Shown here piece by piece: positions 35,367 through 46,500 of a stretch of DNA of 64,000 nucleotides. Source of the DNA: Odontesthes bonariensis. Taxonomy: Eukaryota; Chordata; Actinopteri; Atheriniformes; Atherinopsidae. A program made the position numbers and the translations under genes. Position 1 is the stretch's first letter. Each line of letters begins with the position of its first letter. The DNA is taken from assembly GCF_027942865.1 (NCBI RefSeq), contig NC_134524.1:5833036-5897035 (forward strand), given 5' to 3'. The notes under the pieces are model-generated. The model was not told the origin of the DNA and ran no database searches. It worked only from the letters and a program-made list of their open reading frames with translations.

Positions 35367-37242
35367 ACACGGGGCTGATGACATGGAGAACGGGTACAAC
35401 ACCTGAGGCGAGGCACTACAACATGTAACATTTAAGGTGGTAGAATTTCAAAATAGAATTTAAGATTAAAATTCATATTTTGGTGATTATTTTATTGCTA
35501 TTTGTCTCGTGGGCCTGAATGCTATTAGTGAATAATTGTCTACATCTAAAATAAACCAAGTGGGGACCATCTCGTATTAAATAGTGTTTTTTTTTTTAGT
35601 TAATTTTACAGTCTACATTTTTAAAGGTTTATTTTATCATATATATCTGTGTAGTCTGAGGCAGAAATGTGCCTGCGCTTCCGTTATGCTGTGAGGAGCA
35701 TGTAAGGAAGGCTCTCCCACTACCTTTTCTGTGTTTACTGCTGTTATTGCCTGGTTTATAGCATTTGTTTGGCTCAAAATGGTTCAATCTGGTGCAGAAA
35801 GGAAGAAATAGAGAGAGAAAATGGATCTTATTTGCTAAATACAACATCTGCTTATTAACAAGCAGCATTTTGCAGTTTATGTGTTCTGTGGAGTCGTATG
35901 TAGTGGGTTTTATGAGTTACTATACTGATGATAAAGATGAGTTTTTGCCTTGAAACGCGTTAAAAACGTGTTTTTTTAACATGCAGTGTTGTTTGTTTGC
36001 CGGTTATGAAGAGTAGAAATGGACTGGGGTCTGATTCCAGAGGCTGATGCTTCACTTTGAACACTGGAACATTCATTTGACGTTAAAATTCAGAACAAGC
36101 AGCAATGTGAATGAAATTTAAACTGTGACTCCTTATACTCTGAAGGTTTTTAAAGAGCCGTTCTCCATGTGTTTTTCAAGGTATAGAATAAAACTTAAGT
36201 CATTGCAAAGGGAAATGATCAGTTATCATCCATTTAATTTGAACCTGACATAATACCCAATTTGGATCATCAAATATTTTATTTGAATCATTTAACTGTT
36301 AATAATTCATCAAGTGGGGAAGATGTATGGTGATATATGTATAAAGATTTCATTCATATATGTATATTTACTTGTAGTGTCTTACCTTAAAGTAAAAGAT
36401 GGAGCTTTACATTTATTTATTTTTGGTATTAGTGGATATTGCAGCTTATTTTTCACATACTGAAAAACCTACCTGTGTTATCTGAGGGTGTAAATCATGT
36501 GATTGACCTTTATCATTACAGTGTTGTAAATCTTGTAAATACAAAGGTGATATTTTTTAGATATTTTGTGTGTTTGTCATTAAAGACACATCACGTTACT
36601 TTTTTCTTCATTGTTTTCCAGCTGCAGGGGCAGCTAATAAAGGCCTGATTTGAATTCCCACGCCTTGTCTAACGGTTTGCTTCTTTGCTTTGACTTAAAT
36701 CTCTGTCCACCACGATAAATGCTTCACACTCGGGTAAAAGATTCTTATCCTTCACTTGGTTCATGATAACACCACCCAAGGAGTTTAATCAGTCACCCGT
36801 TTAATCAGCGCTCCTCATCTATTGTACACACGTTGGTGAGCCTGACGGTAGCAATGTGGGGTTAATTGTCTTGAGAAAGCGCTCTCCAACTCACGGAGGA
36901 GCCGAGGATCGACCCGCTGACCTTTTCACTTGCTGGAAACCTCTCAACCGCCTGAGCAGCGTCCATCCAACCGGCCACAGTACTCTAGTGCTAATCCTAA
37001 ATTTAGCACTTTAACTTGTCTGTTAAAGACAGACACTGAAAGGACAGACGATGTTTATCTGTTGTTTTCTTGTAACATACTGGGCCCCACATGGGCTTTG
37101 GGGATCTTGACCATAAGAGTTTTGGAAAACCTTGACACCTGGACAGTTGGTTCATTATCAGGCAACTATTATTCTCATTGAAATGAATATTTTTTAGGTG
37201 GAAAATTGTCAGGACTGAACTAGAATCAAGAAACTTGACATG
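35367..37242. other. Intergenic, nothing recognised
   Basis: Region after the receptor B polyA signal. AT-rich, with no exon or element recognised. Confidence 0.35.
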
Positions 37243-37244
37243 TA

Positions 37245-37662
37245 CACTGGAAAAAATGCCCCTCCAAAAATAAGTTTTAAAAAAACAACAAATACAAGAC
37301 GTTTTTGCTTGAAATAAGCAAAAAAAATCTGCCAATGGAACTAGTGAAAATCAGCTTGTCAAGATTTCTTGAAATAAGATGTGATATTTAGGACTTTTGA
37401 GTTAAAAGTGATCTTGAAATTAGCTTAAAAACCTCTTCAAATGAAAAAAAAAGCTTGTTTCATGTGAAATATGACTCAAAACAATTTGTTTTGGAGACTT
37501 TTTCACTTAACAAGATATTCCAGATGTATTGTATTAAAACAAGTCCCTATATCTGGCTGAAATGGTACTTGTTAGGCAGTTGTGTCTTATATTAAGTGTA
37601 ATGAGATACTCAATGAGACAAATATACTTATTTATAATTACTTATTTAGATTTTTTCCTGTG
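37245..37662. mobile_element. CACTGGAAAAAAT-ended MITE, copy 2
   Basis: Close full-length match to 25767-26180 in the same orientation; right end reverse complement CACAGGAAAAAATC. Flanked by TA on both sides (37243-37244, 37663-37664). Confidence 0.78.
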
Positions 37663-39580
37663 TATCTCTGGCTAGAAAGACGAGACGAACTGGCACAGGA
37701 CAAAGGGAGACACAGACTATTTAAACACACCAGCGTAATGGGGAACAGGTGGACACAATCAGACCGGTGACCCATGAGGGAAGAGCAAGTGACCTGAAAC
37801 GAGAGGAGAGTTAAATGTCAAAATAAAACAGGAAGCCATGAGACAACATAGACACAAAACTAAAACCAAACATAAAATGTGACTTCTCAGGCGTGATAAA
37901 AGTAAAGAATCTTTCAACAATGAGCTTGACCTGTGATTTTTATTGTGAGTCAACATAACCAACAGAACATTTTCCCCTTCACAGGAACATTCTCCACTCG
38001 GGTCATACATCAACATTTTAATGCGAGTATATTAAAAGCTGTCTATCTGAAGCCAAACATTTTTACCGCTAAAGCTTTTAAAGTAACTTTGGAACTGAAT
38101 AGAAAGTGAAAAAGATGATAAAACTCAGTGAGTGAATAACCGTCCCAGACAGGCCTAAAACACAATTCAGTGCTCAGCAAATTTCACTTCCCCTAAAACA
38201 TTTGTTTGCTACAGAAATACCGTCACTGTGTCCCTGCTTGGTCCCTGTGCTCATGCTCATTGATTTCACATGCAAATGATATCAGTATGTTAAATATCAT
38301 GAAAACAATTAAACGAGCAGAAACAAAGCTGAAAGAGTGTTGGAATCAATGAGCTTTTCTACATAAAAACTCACAGCTGTTGCTCTGCAGTGTGATCCGT
38401 CAAGATGACACGAAAGACTTAAAACTTTAACAGACTGCTGGGACTTTAATTAACCAAAAACAACTAGATTTCACCATCTGTGAGTTAATAAGATGATTAA
38501 GATGAAGCTCATGCACAACATCACAATATCTACTTTTCATTCAGGTGATTAACATCTAAATACTCCCCATTTATTCAGATTGTGTCCTTTTAACATTACA
38601 GCTGGTCCACATTGTTCTAATGCACATTTACAGTATAAAAAATATATTTTCTAAATCAACAGGCATGAAGTTTTTCACACAATACAGTTTCAGTATGAAC
38701 TGACATTCAAAGGTGGGAGACAACAAAAAAAGCCTTTAGAAACAAAACAAAATGTGTTGAACACAGGAGTTAAAGCTTTGGAGAAAATATACACGCTTTC
38801 TGAATCAGAAATGAATAAATACTGAAAATTATTTCAACACAAATGAGGTAGACTCAGTATAATGAACACAGGAATACAAAATATGTTCAAATATTATATT
38901 ACATATATGTTACCGTTATTGTGGCTCTAAGTGAGTCATGGCACCTTATTTTTCAGGACTGTTGAGTGGTTTGAATGAGACCAGACCTGTGCTCATTATA
39001 TTGGGTCTATCCTTAGTGGAGTCTCAAAGCACATTCATTACTTCTGGTTCTGGTTTTCTGCTTCAACAGTCTTTTGCATTAAAACTTCTACACAATGCTG
39101 TGGTCGTCCTGGGCTGTTGTGGATGTATTCTTTCCAGCTCCCTTCAAGCTTTACCTTTCGACAGCTCAATTTTCCCGCTGGCACAGTTTTTCTGGAAAAT
39201 CCAGGTGAAAATAGATGGATTACTGACCATGTTTGTCTCAATTTTCCAAAAGGTTTTGACTAATTTTATTCATTTTAATAAGCCAAGAAGGTTTCAGACA
39301 AATCAAAATGTTATTACAGCAAAAATCATGAGTCACACCAACTAAATTTCTTCTCCAGTAATAAAACTAGATAAAAAAGTTAAGGTTTGCTTCAGGGCAG
39401 CTACTAAAAGTGTGTAATATGGATTACATACCCCTCAGGCTCTGCCATGCTTTTTTTATATGATCTGTAATGAAAATTAAAAAAAAAAAGCAGTCAGCTA
39501 TGATGTGGTTGTCCCAAAACATCAAGGCAGCACTATGAGAAATAACAGGATTAAGACAACATTTCTTGCCTGAATAATGA
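37663..39580. other. Intergenic, possibly 3' region of SLAM-type receptor C
   Basis: No exon recognised. A minus-strand AATAAA is present near 37935-37941, so the 3' UTR of the minus-strand receptor C could end here, but no tail exon was located. Confidence 0.25.
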
Positions 39581-39582
39581 TT

Positions 39583-39800
39583 TATTTTTTATTTTTATTT
39601 TTTATATTTTTTGGGGCTTTTTATGCCTTTAATGGACAGGACAGCTGGAGAGAGACAGGAAGCAGTGGGCAGAGAGAGGGGGAAGACATGCAGCACAGGG
39701 CCGTCTGGTGCGGGACTCGAACCGGGGCCAGCTGCAGCGAGGACTGTTGAGTCTGTACATGGGAATCCTGCTCAACCCACTACGCCACCGACCACCCCAA
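39583..39800 (-). mobile_element. tRNA-derived SINE
   Basis: On the minus strand it starts GGGGTGGTCGGTGGCGTAGT, with an A-box match (TGGCGTAGTGG) and a perfect B box GGTTCGAGTCC (plus-strand 39713-39723). It ends in an A/T-rich tail. These are the internal RNA polymerase III promoter boxes of a tRNA-derived SINE. Confidence 0.85.
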
Positions 39801-40015
39801 AAAATGCATCAAAAGTTTAATGACAAATCGATCGTTTGACTTTTTCAAGCCCAACTTTAGCCTGTGTTTACCATCGCAGAAGGTTCGGACTTCCTCAGCT
39901 GTCAGAGGACACCATGTGGTTTGGACAGGTTGTCAGATCATAACAGGCAAACAGATAAACATGGATACACTCAGGAGCAAATTTAGAATCACCAAAAATT
40001 ATATGTTACCATTAA

Positions 40016-41238
40016 AGGAGGAGTTCAGTTTTTTTTTTTTTAAACCTGGACCTTATTTCTGGCATAAAATACCTTCATCTACTCACCGATAACAGTTTGG
40101 TGAAAGTCGGCGTCCTTTGGAAGATATTTAGATCACTGGAGATCGGCGTATATCCATATAACGGGAGAGAACGGGGCAGAGATAATACAGCCTCTAAATA
40201 AGGCATTATCTGTCTTTATTTCACCAATACTTTAAGACCAATGAATGAATGAACGCGTACTATTGCACTGTTAGCTCAGAGCTGCTGTGTTGTTGTTATC
40301 GGGGGCTATCGGGGGGCTTTCTACACACGCGTCTAGTTGGATGACGTCATCACCACGTGCCGCTGCAGCACAGCCCATTCACTCCGTTAAAGGGATAGTT
40401 CGCCTCTTTTGATATGAAGCTGTATGACATCCCATATTAGCAACATCATTTATGAACATCTTCTTACCCCCTGCTGCGTCCTGTGAGCAGAGTTCCAGCC
40501 TCGTTTTGGTGTTGATGAAGGTAGTCCGGCTGGTTTGCTAGGGTCCCGAAAATAAAGCGTCTTGCTTCTCAAAACAATATGCGTTCAAAAAAGTAATACA
40601 TTTGGGTCACAAAATCGTCCCTCCAGAAAAAGTCAGACCTCACAATCGCTTGGCGCTATTTTTGCTTACCTTCATATCAATGCGTTCAGCCACCTAGCGA
40701 TAGCCGTACCTGTTACGGTGTTTACTGCTCGGTCTGCACTTCGGTCTGCACGGTCTACACAGCACGCAGTGATACGAGGCTGGAAGTCGGCTCACAGGAC
40801 GCAGCAGGGGTTAAGAAAATGTTCATAAATGATGTTACTAATATGGGATGTCATACAGCTTCATGTCAAAAAAGGGCAAACTATCCCATTAAGGACGTCC
40901 ATCGTACTCAAATTCGTCGTCCACATTGTCCAAATCTGATAAATAACCTGCCATGTTGCACAGAACCAGCAGCAGCAAACTGTGTGAAGTTAGCCGACCG
41001 TCACAGAGCACGGAGTGAATGAGCTGTGCTGCAGTGGTGCGCATCGATGACGTCATCCCAGTAGACACGTGTGTAGAAAGCTTCCTATAAGCCCCCCAAT
41101 AACAACAACACGGTAGCTCTGAGTTTTTATTTTATTTTTAAGCTTTTATTTTCACCAAACTGTTATCGGTGAGTAGATGAACGTATTTTATGCCAGAAAT
41201 AAGGCCCAGGTTTAAAAAAAAAAAAACGGACTTCCCCT
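40016..41238. mobile_element. Outer TTAA-flanked long-inverted-repeat element
   Basis: Flanked by TTAA (40012-40015 and 41239-41242). Left terminus AGGAGGAGTTCAG, right reverse complement AGGGGAAGTCCG. The inverted arms extend over 80 bp (shared TCACCGATAACAGTTTGGTG). It contains a second element of the same style. Confidence 0.8.
40391..40888. mobile_element. Inner TTAA-flanked inverted-repeat element, nested
   Basis: Flanked by TTAA (40387-40390, 40889-40892). Ends AGGGATAGTTCGCC and, in reverse complement, TGGGATAGTTTGCC. The arms share ATGACATCCCATATTAG. It was inserted into the outer element at 40016-41238. Confidence 0.8.
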
Positions 41239-41242
41239 TTAA

Positions 41243-42033
41243 TGATGGTGAAGCTTGGCTCGGCTGTCAGGAATCCTCACTGATTTTCAAAACAGAGCAA
41301 TGCCTTCTGCAAGTGGGAATAAAAGAAAAGTTGCAGAATTTGATATTATAAATAATAAATGCAGTCACAGTTAAGGGTTGTGTGTTTCCTACAACAAGTG
41401 CATGTGCACATTTTTCGCCCTTTGCACATTATTTTAGTCATGAAACTATGCAGAGGCTGTTTTCCCACATGCACTGGAGTCCTGAAATGTTCTAGAAAGA
41501 ACAATCTTGGTTATATTTAAAAAAAAAAAAAAAAAAAACCCTCCTTTACAGGGTTAGGGTTAGTTAGTCATAAGTTTGAGTCTGCAGCAGGAAGGTTCCT
41601 GCTGTGCAGCACATACGTAAACGGGCAGTATGGAAAAAAATCCAGACCAAACTCGACACACATTCTCCTGAAAATCAGTAATGCTTCAAAGTGCAGGGTG
41701 ATTATCACTATTCAAACAAATGCACATATACACAGTGATGTGAAACCGGGCCTCTTCCAACATACATCGTCTTTTAGTTCTACGTTCTACAGAACCAAAG
41801 TGGAGGATAAAAGTGGATCCAGTATTGATGCGTATATCGGAGCCGGCAAAGGCAGCAGTAACCGAGGGGAGACAGTGTATGTCCGTCAGGAGGGGCCGAC
41901 ACTGCCATCACTCACTTACTTACTCGCTTACTTTGCAACACGTGGTCACATTTGCTTTTGCAGAAGTTCTGTCATTTCACCCAAAGGTCAGATTGTGCAA
42001 TCCTCAGAGAGACTGAAAAAAAAAACAAGAGCA
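41243..42033. other. Intergenic, nothing recognised
   Basis: Contains an A-run near 41520-41540 and a short run of TTAGGG-like repeats near 41553, too short to call. No exon assigned. Confidence 0.35.
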
Positions 42034-42309
42034 ACTATCTCAGGCTCCACAGGCCTCAGTTAGCATGTTAAAGGTTAAAGGTCACCCCAAGGTCAGAACC
42101 CCAAGAGCAACTATCTCAGACTCTGCAGGCCTCAGTTAGCATGTTAAAGGTTAAAGGTCACCCCAAGGTCAGAACCCCAAGAGCTACGTCTCAGACTCTG
42201 CAGGCCTCAGTTAGCATGTTAAATGTTAAAGGTCACCCCAAGGTTAAAAACCCAAGAGCTACGTCTCAGACTCTGCAGGCCTCAGTTAGCATGTTAAATG
42301 TTAAAGGTC
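42034..42309 (+). repeat. Minisatellite, about four units of about 76 bp
   Basis: Each unit contains CAGGCCTCAGTTAGCATGTT followed by AAAGGTCACCCCAAGG and an AAGAGC block. Units differ by small changes. Open frames across it are by-products of the repeat. Confidence 0.85.
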
Positions 42310-42870
42310 AATACAGCACAGTTAGAAACAGACTGAACAGGTGTGGCTTGTGTGGAAGGGCTGCAGGAGAAACTCTCTTCTCTCTAAAAAGAACATGGCA
42401 GCACAGCTTGGGTTTGCAAAGCTGCATCTGAACAAACCACAAGACTTCTGGAACAATGTCCTTTGGACAGAGCAGACCAAAGTGGAGATGTTTGCTCATA
42501 ATGCACAGCAGCACGTTTAGAGGAAACCAAACACAGCAATGGAAACCAGCCCCATCAACAGGAAAATGATCCCAAACACAGCAGCAGATCTACAGCAGAA
42601 TGTGTGAAAAAGTGAAGAATCAAGGTGTTGCAATGGTCCAGTCAGAGTCCAGACCTCAGCCTGACTGAGATGCTGTGGTGGGACATTCAGAGAGCTGTGC
42701 AGAAACCAGAGCTGCAAACCTCAGTGAGCTGAAGCAGCGCTGGAGAGAAAAGTGGGCCGAGATTCCTCCAGAACCATGAGAGAGACTGATAACGTCCCAC
42801 AGGAAACCATTACTTCAGCTCCCTGCTGCTGAAGCTGCTGTTACAAGCTGCTGGATCAGTTTTGGACTCC
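42310..42870 (+). pseudogene. Tc1/mariner transposase relic
   Basis: Conceptual translation in broken frames shows Tc1-type transposase pieces: KLHLNKPQDFWNNVLWT, TKVEMFAHNAQQHV and a WNGPVRVQTSA-like region corresponding to the usual SPDLNPIE block. Stops and shifts show it is dead. The inverted repeats were not found. Confidence 0.72.
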
Positions 42871-43035
42871 GTTTTTCCACACACTGCTTCTGTGTTTTGG
42901 CTTAGTTTTTGTTCGATAAATGATGACAACTGTAGTGAGAAATACTGACACTATAAACTCTATTATTTGAGCAGACTTTGAGTCTTGAGTCGGACGATTG
43001 GGAACCATCTTTTGATGTTGTCGTGTTCCTCTCAC

Positions 43036-46000
43036 CTCCAAAACAGTAGATGATTATTACAGTGATGAAGCCTCCCAGGAAGCCTCCGAAGAAAAAGCAA
43101 ACAAAACTTCTGTCCCTGGATGGTGTCGGTTTCTCTGGAACTGAGTAAAGGAAACAAAAACCATGATAATGAGAAAAACTTAACCAGCATCAAACTGTGG
43201 TAGTTCATGCACTCTTTCAAACAATTCATCGTGACTCGGCTACTGTGTGTCGACTGTGTTTTTCTCTATTTTCTCTATTCTCTTCATGTTGAAACCTTGA
43301 CAAAAGTGTACAGAGAAGGTCAGACTGTAAGCACGGGTGTTGGGTCCGACATGTGATCTACATGCAAGGTGTTCAAAGTCTTCATTTTTACGCCACAGAT
43401 TCTGTGTTATTATCTTAATGTTTCAATCAGTATTTTGTACAAGCAATTTTGTGATTACAACGCTGGACTGGGAAAACGTGTTGTTTGTGCACGGATCTTT
43501 CTGAACCCTCATCTCATCTGATGTTGTGCTTGTTCCAGCATGCATACAGTAAAACAAAAGGCCACAGATCCAAACTTACCATCACACTTTGGCATGAGAA
43601 CCCGTGACGCATTCTCCATACGCCTGCTCGAAGTGCAGGTAAACTGAACAGAGTCTTGCGTGTTACGGATATCTGCAAAAAGAAGGGAAGGGCGGCCCTC
43701 GGGAGAACTCAAAGTGTGCACATTTGGAGGATTAACTTGCCAGGACAAGGTGACACCTTCATCAGAAGAGGAGCACTTCAGGACCATAAAACAGCCCGTT
43801 TCTGTCGCTGCACTGTAGACCTTCTGTGTGGTCGGTACCTGCAGGCGTTCTGCAGGGGTACACATCGAAATCGTTGATTTGTCACTTGAAATGTGAACCG
43901 CTGAAAATATTTGTTTGCAACAACAATTATGCAACATGTCTGCAAAAAAGAGACACGTATAAGAACACGTCACTGTTGAGCTGTTGACATTTCTTTAAAT
44001 ATAACAGAAATAAGCTGTAAAAGCAAAGGTTAAATGGGAAATGGACATCGGCTATGCTTTCGAGGACTCTGAATGGAAGCTGATTTGTGATAGCTCTCAG
44101 TCCTTCTCCTACAATAGCCGGCACAAAATGTTACAGTTTAACCTTATACACAGGGTTTACCTGACACCTCAACGCCTTCACAAAATAAGCAGTCGCTATT
44201 CAGAATATTGTCCTAGATGTAAGACGGGAAAAAGGGACTCTTCTACATATGTTCTGGACATGTAGTTGTCTGGAACAATACTGGAGGTCTATCTTAAACA
44301 ATATTAAAGGAATTGTGGGGGTAGACATCCCAACCAACCCGAGACTGACGCAACTGGGGGACGTCTCAGTTTTGCCAATCAATGTGAGGGACAAAGTTCG
44401 CTTTATCAGACTGGCTCTAATTGCAGCTAATAAATGTATAGCCATTCGCTGGAAAAGTGGGGAGCCCCCTGGTGTTTCCTTGTGGCTTAAAGAGCTCTCA
44501 TCATACTTACCCTCAGAAAAGATTACGTTTAATCTCAGGAAAAAAACTCTGGTTTTTGATAAATGCTGGGGAAGCTTTGTGACCTTTTTGCAAAATAGCA
44601 CTCCTCTTAATTGTGATGGCCATCTTTAGACCTAGGCACTTAAAGTATTTCATTATGTACAGGCTACTGCACAACTTATAAGTATACCTATGTTGTTTAC
44701 CTTTTCTTTTTTTTTCTTTTAATTATTTAATTATTGTTTTTTTTCTCCCTTTTCCTTTTTAAACCTTAAATTTTATTTGTTTGTTAAACATAATGTTGTG
44801 ACTATTATGGATGTGAATGCTGTTAAGTTGCAGTATTGTTTATACCGATTGTATGTGTGGGGGGGGGATTTCAAATATCAATAAACATATTGTTAAAAAA
44901 AAAGAAAGAAATAAGCTGTAAAATCATTGTGATGGCAAGCCACACAGGGTAAGAGCCACACCCTTCTACAATTTGGTTTTCTTTAATTTACTTTGTAATT
45001 ATTACTTTGAATATTCTTTAATTATATAATGTGTTGTAGTTTGTTACTTTATTACCTTGCAAGGTTTGTATGGAGTGCACACATATTAACACTGCAAGGT
45101 AAATTCAGTTTTATGTTGTATTAATACTTTCTTTCTTTGTTGGAGTTACCTGGGTTTGGTGTTTGGTTTCCCCTATTGTGTGTGAATGGTTTAGCTAAAC
45201 AGTATTTAAGGGCCCTTATGTGTCATTTCATTAGGTTAGTTTTTGTGTCTGTCTGAGTCCTGTTAGTGATGTTTTTTGACTTTAGTATCTTGAGTTGACC
45301 TCTTTTATTGGCATGCCGGTTCAGTTGTTGATTTTTGTTAAACTTTTTTCATGTTTGGGTAAATAAAAAACCTTTTGAACTCAACACCTGTGTCCTCCCC
45401 TCTGTACTGCTTGGCATCCTTCACGATCATGAATTATGGTAAACATTCCCATGAGGAGGTTTATCTGGCTCCGAAAGCCAAAGCTTGTGTCTTTCTTGGC
45501 TTACGTTTCACTGTGAGCTTAATCTTGTTTGCCCTGTCTTCGTTATCAGTGTTGACAAGGTCCACATTGTATTCCATGGCATCTTCTATCTTCAGATTCC
45601 TGATGGTCAAGTCTCCTGAAGAAGCAAAAGCACAGTAAGAAACACTGTTCAGAGAGAAATGAAACTCCTTTACACTGTAACAGCGATGGGCTTTGTTTTA
45701 CCTGAGGTGATGTTAAGCCTGAGTCTGTCTCCATAGCGTGGGAGACGTTGAGTGTTCGTCCTCCCATTTTGATAAGTGGCGATCCAAGTGCTGTTGGCGA
45801 ATATCGACCAGTCAATTCTGGAGAGGTTCCAAGATGACTTGGCTCCTGACGGCAAGGTAACGGTTCCACCAACATACTCAGAGATTTCCAGGGAGTTAAC
45901 CAGCACTGAAGGGACAGTTTTAAAAAGATTCAGCAATCAATGTATCAATTAAATGATATAACACAGATTATGTAACCCTAACCCTACACAGAGGTAAACA

Positions 46001-46462
46001 AGTTCAACGCGGTCCAGTTTATTACAATCCCATTCGGTCCAAATTATTCTACTTGTATTAAAGCAAAGCCAGCTTTCTAGCTAATGAAACCAACAGACTG
46101 ACAGATTTACACAGTCTTTAATTTAACTTAAAAAAAAGAGGAAAAATCAAACTTCAAACATTCAAACAACAGTTGTATAAAACATTTTTATTTCTGCAGT
46201 TAGTTTCTAGTTTTTGTATAGAAGATTAGCACGGGTCCTATATTTATTTTATATGCAAAAGTTTAATTTTGCTACAAATGTTTACCTTAATTTCCTTAAT
46301 TTCTCTGTAAACATTTAAATTAAACATATATATATTTAATTTATCTCAGGTCAATTTCAACATACAATATGATTACTGTGTTATAAGTTAATTCTAATGT
46401 ATGTTCAAGGTATGTTATGTTACCGCTACTGGATGCTTGAATTTCCTTTGGGATCAATAAAG

Positions 46463-46500
<38 letters not shown>

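Noticed and set aside
34782-35378. 198-codon plus-strand frame
   Set aside because: Runs through introns of receptor B in a frame different from its tail exons.
38938-39345. 135-codon plus-strand frame with hydrophobic stretches
   Set aside because: No homology recognised and no splice partners; likely chance in AT-rich spacer.
41553-41570. Short TTAGGG-like repeats (also CCCTAA near 45976)
   Set aside because: Only two or three units; too short to call interstitial telomere sequence.
41813-42016. Plus-strand frame containing GETVYVRQEG, resembling a tyrosine motif exon
   Set aside because: The motif does not fit ITSM/ITIM, and the strand is opposite to the nearby receptor C, so it cannot supply its missing tail.
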